A stretch of DNA of 64,000 nt from Lamellibrachia columna. Its lineage: Eukaryota; Annelida; Polychaeta; Sabellida; Siboglinidae. Under the pieces are notes generated by a model, which ran no database searches, was not told the DNA's origin, and saw nothing but the letters and a program-made list of their open reading frames with translations. Position numbers and translations under genes: made by a program. The DNA lies in NCBI GenBank assembly GCA_963662155.1, contig OY759269.1, positions 12,513,095-12,577,094 on the forward strand. The letters are read 5' to 3'. Positions 60,586 through 64,000 of this stretch are shown piece by piece. The first letter of the stretch is position 1; the number at the start of each line of letters is the position of its first letter.

Positions 60586-63500
60586 GTAAGTGGGAGGCAC
60601 ACTGGGCTGATGGGGTGGTGTTATGCTCCTTCTCTCGTTTGTCTTCAGCTTAAAGTGGCAGTCTTTCGACGAGCAGCCAAACGGGTGGGAAAGTGGGGTT
60701 TATTGCCTCGCTGTACCTTGCGTTTTCAAGCAACCCGGTGTCACGATTATGTTGCCTGCTGCTAGTCAACGGGTTGAACAGTACAGATAATTACGCCAAA
60801 TATACACGAAATCCATCGGAATGTAATCTATAGGAATATTGGAACGGTTGTATTGTTGGGATTGGGTATCCGTGGGGATTATACAGTGTTGTATAATTGT
60901 TCGTTCTTCTTTTAACCTCACACTCACGATTTAAAAGCTCGACGAATGATAATGATTATTATTTCACCAGTGTGTGCGAGCATGCGTGCGCGTGCCTGTG
61001 TGCGTGTGTTTGTGTATCCGCGCGCGCGTGAACATTTCACACAAATGCAGAGGTCTTACGCGGAATTGACTGCAATTTGCCAGCCCGAGAAGGTATGTCT
61101 TAGAGAACTGTAGAAGCGGTGCTTAGTCATCAGTTTACCAGTGGACATTCTACTATCTGTGTTTGCCTGAATGACCAGCTTCTCCTAACTGGTAGTGCAG
61201 ATGTTCTCCCTCCCAAGCACACGGGCCTGAAAGGAACCCTGTAAACTATGTATGAATAGTGACTGCATGTCTACTGGATACTAGGGATGTAGCGATACAT
61301 CGAGCTATCGATACAACGCGATAGTCGATGTAGCCCTGAAATATCGTTAATACACTATCGATAGTCATCGTCGATAATTCAGTGAACTATCGATAATAAC
61401 GATAGTTGCCAAAACAATTCAGCAGGATTATTAATGTCACGGTAATAAAGTTTATTTTGAACTGTATTTGGCAATCTTTCATATTTACATCAACAATCGT
61501 CGATTTGGTCAACGCAGGGGCGTGTCTAGGATGCATTTTATTTTTGTGCTGAAATTAACACGACACATTTGATAAATCACACACACATCGGTGTCCCAGT
61601 CAGAATGTGCACCCGACTTGCGAGGTGTAGCTAGCTTCACTCTCGTAAAGTGAAATTAGTATGTATACTTATGAACTTTAGCTTCTACGATATTCTTGCG
61701 ATATCCATAACATTATCGCGATAGTAAAACAGCTATCGCAATACAATCACGATAATAAAACTACCCCGGATACCCCACTGCACGGGCAACATAGAAATGA
61801 ATTACCCAATGCCAAAATTAGAATACCATTTTAAACGAGCACTTAACTTATAATTAATTGGGGATTTCATAATCGAATCAAGCCTGTTTTGTAAAGTGTG
61901 TTAACAAAACTTAATTCGGCTATCTGGTGGAATTAATAACTCAAATTAACCCATATCTGATGTGTGCGTTTCTGTGTGCGTGCGTTTCTGCGTGCGTTTG
62001 TGCATGCGTTTGTTTGAGTGTGTTTGTGTTTGTAGACCTGCAATTAGTAGATATGCTGTATTTTCCAAGTCCCATCCATTGCCGAGTGCTAATGCGCAAG
62101 TTGGCTTTAGTCTAAGAAAGACGGATTTAAAATGAGTAATTATTTAATTATTATGTAGATGTTTTTCTGATTTTTAAAGCGTTCATTCCCCGCAAATGTT
62201 CTTGAACTTGAAATAATAATATGAATATGAAATGATTCTCACAACTATCCTTTGTAGAATAAATATGAACATTACGTAATGAATCTGTGTAAAGATACAC
62301 TTTTGCTGCAATTTCAGAACTGTTCACAATATCCTTGCTCTGTTCAATAACGAGCCACTGAGCTGCTGACCTTTTGACCGGTTACGCAAGACGATAGAAA
62401 TCGATATCTATTTCCTCCACGTAGCGATAGTGCAGCGGAAGACTGATGGTACCGTACAACTCGCCGCCGCGTGTCCACCCGGTAGTCTTCCCTGAACCTT
62501 TGCCCTGTCCCTTTATAATAATGATGATGACGACGATGAAGGCAATAGCCTTAGTCAGGCCGTTAGTGTCTCCTTGCAATCTCGCTAAAGGTCAGAACAC
62601 AGTGCAACATTGCATTGGTGGCCATGCTCACATTTTGTCTGATTATAAGATCATAAAAATTAAGACGTTTTTCACAGCAACTATAATCATCTCATTGACA
62701 TGCCGCCCACGTTTTGTCATAACACATACGTCCAACTCTTTTAAACGCCCCACATGCGCTGTCTGTCTATGATTGCTAAAATGTCCATGTATTCATGCGC
62801 CCACGTGGCCCATAGCACACACATTGCCATGAATCCCTCCGCCTTGTAAACACTTAAAAATGCACTCTTTCACAGCCAATAACTTCTACAAACAAACCTG
62901 TGAATATAATAATAATATATATACTACTTATATTAGGCTAAAATCCTCGGGAGACCCAAGCTCGGCAGCACACCAAAACAAAAGGGGTTAATGAGTTCAT
63001 AATCGATATGCAGTTCCAGTTGAAAACAGTTGGATTGCACATATGTCACATCACATGAATGTCTTAATTTCACATGTTACAATTTAATACGCCCTACATT
63101 CGTGAAACAATAAGAGGAAGTTAAACTGTGGTCTGACCTCTCTAGCCATTTCGAGTCCGACATCGGTCCAATTCTTGGTGTTGTCACTACATCCAATTTT
63201 TCTTCTACCTTCTTATGGTTCTCTTTCTATGCTAATATGTACCAGAATGTCTTGTTTTCTTTTCCAATGGACGTTGGCAGCTTTCTCCCCTTGGTGGAAC
63301 ATAGCAGAACTTCTTCCTTAACTGATAGTTTATCGCTGCCCCAGATATCAGTCAATCTCAGCGTCCAGCTTATCCTGAGCATTGGGCGTCGTACCCACAT
63401 TTAAGGTATGCGAAGCCCCGTATTAGCTTCATTTGTTATCGATTAACTAATATCGTTGCACATTCCGTGAAGGTTTCAAGTTATTTCGTGGTTTTCATTC

Positions 63501-63800
63501 TATGTACATATTCACCAGTTAACTAATGCTTAACCTGTTGTTTCGTTTATGGGTGTATTCCTTCAACCGCGATTTCTGATTGATTGTAAATGTCGTCTGC
63601 TGTGATTTGCAGGAGTAAAACAACATGACATCGAAGTGATGTTAATTGCCGAAAAAAAAATGAACATCTCGAACGAAGGTGACGACGAGTGGGAACTGGA
63701 AATGATTCCTTCCTCCGAGAAGAAAGAGAAGATTAATTTCAAACTAAACAATTCAGAGAACTCCTTCGACGAGAAGACAAAAGGAGGCAGAGATGTCCAG
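60507..63800 (+). CDS. FABP: fatty-acid-binding protein A', partial (exons 1-2)
   Basis: Second copy of FABP-A. Exon 1 is 60507-60585 (identical) and exon 2 is 63613-63800; exons 3 and 4 fall beyond the window. Exon 2 differs from FABP-A by Val to Asp (VKQHDIEV), Ile to Asn (SNEGDD), a 9 bp in-frame loss (NSFDEK for NSSFVFDEE) and Glu to Lys. No silent change was noticed in the exon. The predicted role is that of FABP-A, a cytosolic lipid carrier. Confidence 0.8.
61282..61768 (+). mobile_element. hAT-like CGATA element (duplicate of 13554-14040)
   Basis: Same element in FABP-A' intron 1. The rest of the intron (60586-63612) matches the first copy and holds no other gene. Confidence 0.5.
63613..63800 (+). 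CDS. FABP: FABP-A' exon 2
   Basis: The acceptor GATTTGCAG and donor CAG/GTCAAC bound 62 full codons, three fewer than in the first copy. Confidence 0.8.
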
Positions 63801-64000
63801 GTCAACATCTGTTTTCTTGTCTTTCACTTGTCGTATGATAAAAATATATTTGGGGAAAATAATGTTGGTTTTACGTGTTAAGAATAATGGCATTAATTTT
63901 AGTTGTCCACGTTTCCCTTGATTAGTTTCTTGTCTTAATTGGCAATCCATATGACTACAGTGTTAATCTGTCCACCGGTTGGTCAGTGATTTATTAAATA

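Overview
The window is eukaryotic nuclear DNA, almost certainly from an animal and most likely a marine invertebrate of lophotrochozoan (perhaps molluscan) type. The phylum is an inference from style. What is visible is spliced genes with GT/AG introns, tRNA-derived SINEs with A and B boxes, many small inverted-repeat transposons, and very long TA, GTGC and TC microsatellites. There is no bacterial-type gene density. Most long open frames are translations of microsatellites or minisatellites.

The only convincing host gene family is a fatty-acid-binding protein (FABP) locus. It has one exon 1 (12779-12857). Downstream, in the same orientation, lie three cassettes homologous to exons 2-4. Cassette A (exons at 15885, 16334 and 17075) is intact but divergent. 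Cassette B (about 18.1-22.3 kb) is a ruined relic. Cassette C (35850, 39448 and 40425) is intact and conventional. No second exon 1 was recognised before cassette C. Either A and C share exon 1 by alternative splicing or C has an exon 1 I could not find. The introns and flanks carry hAT-like and other small inverted-repeat elements, minisatellites and a LINE relic. A ZBED/hAT-type zinc-finger first exon lies on the minus strand inside intron 2 of C.

The second large feature is a direct repeat: bases 1-16281 recur at 49077-64000, near-identical and in the same orientation, 47.7-49.1 kb apart. The copies differ in microsatellite lengths, in a 1.3 kb GGCCC-rich insertion, in a 261 bp in-frame deletion of a transposon gene, and in a few FABP exon 2 changes. 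This is either a real tandem duplication of the FABP locus or two haplotypes joined in tandem by the assembler. Sequence alone does not decide between them.

The rest is mobile DNA. A tyrosine-recombinase-like (Crypton-like) element appears five times (1-1460 minus, 3681-5240, 29288-30826, 48850-50530 minus, 52757-54590), always broken. Its plus-strand copies are each followed by a (TA)n tract and then by a 0.9 kb repeat of unknown class (7107, 31023, 54775). In the 31 kb copy that repeat is interrupted by a 770 bp fold-back transposon with an 8 bp target duplication, and the two empty sites are also in the window. Long stretches at 8.4-10.3, 27.1-29.3, 32.7-33.8, 40.5-43.0 and 46.9-48.8 kb hold no gene I can support.
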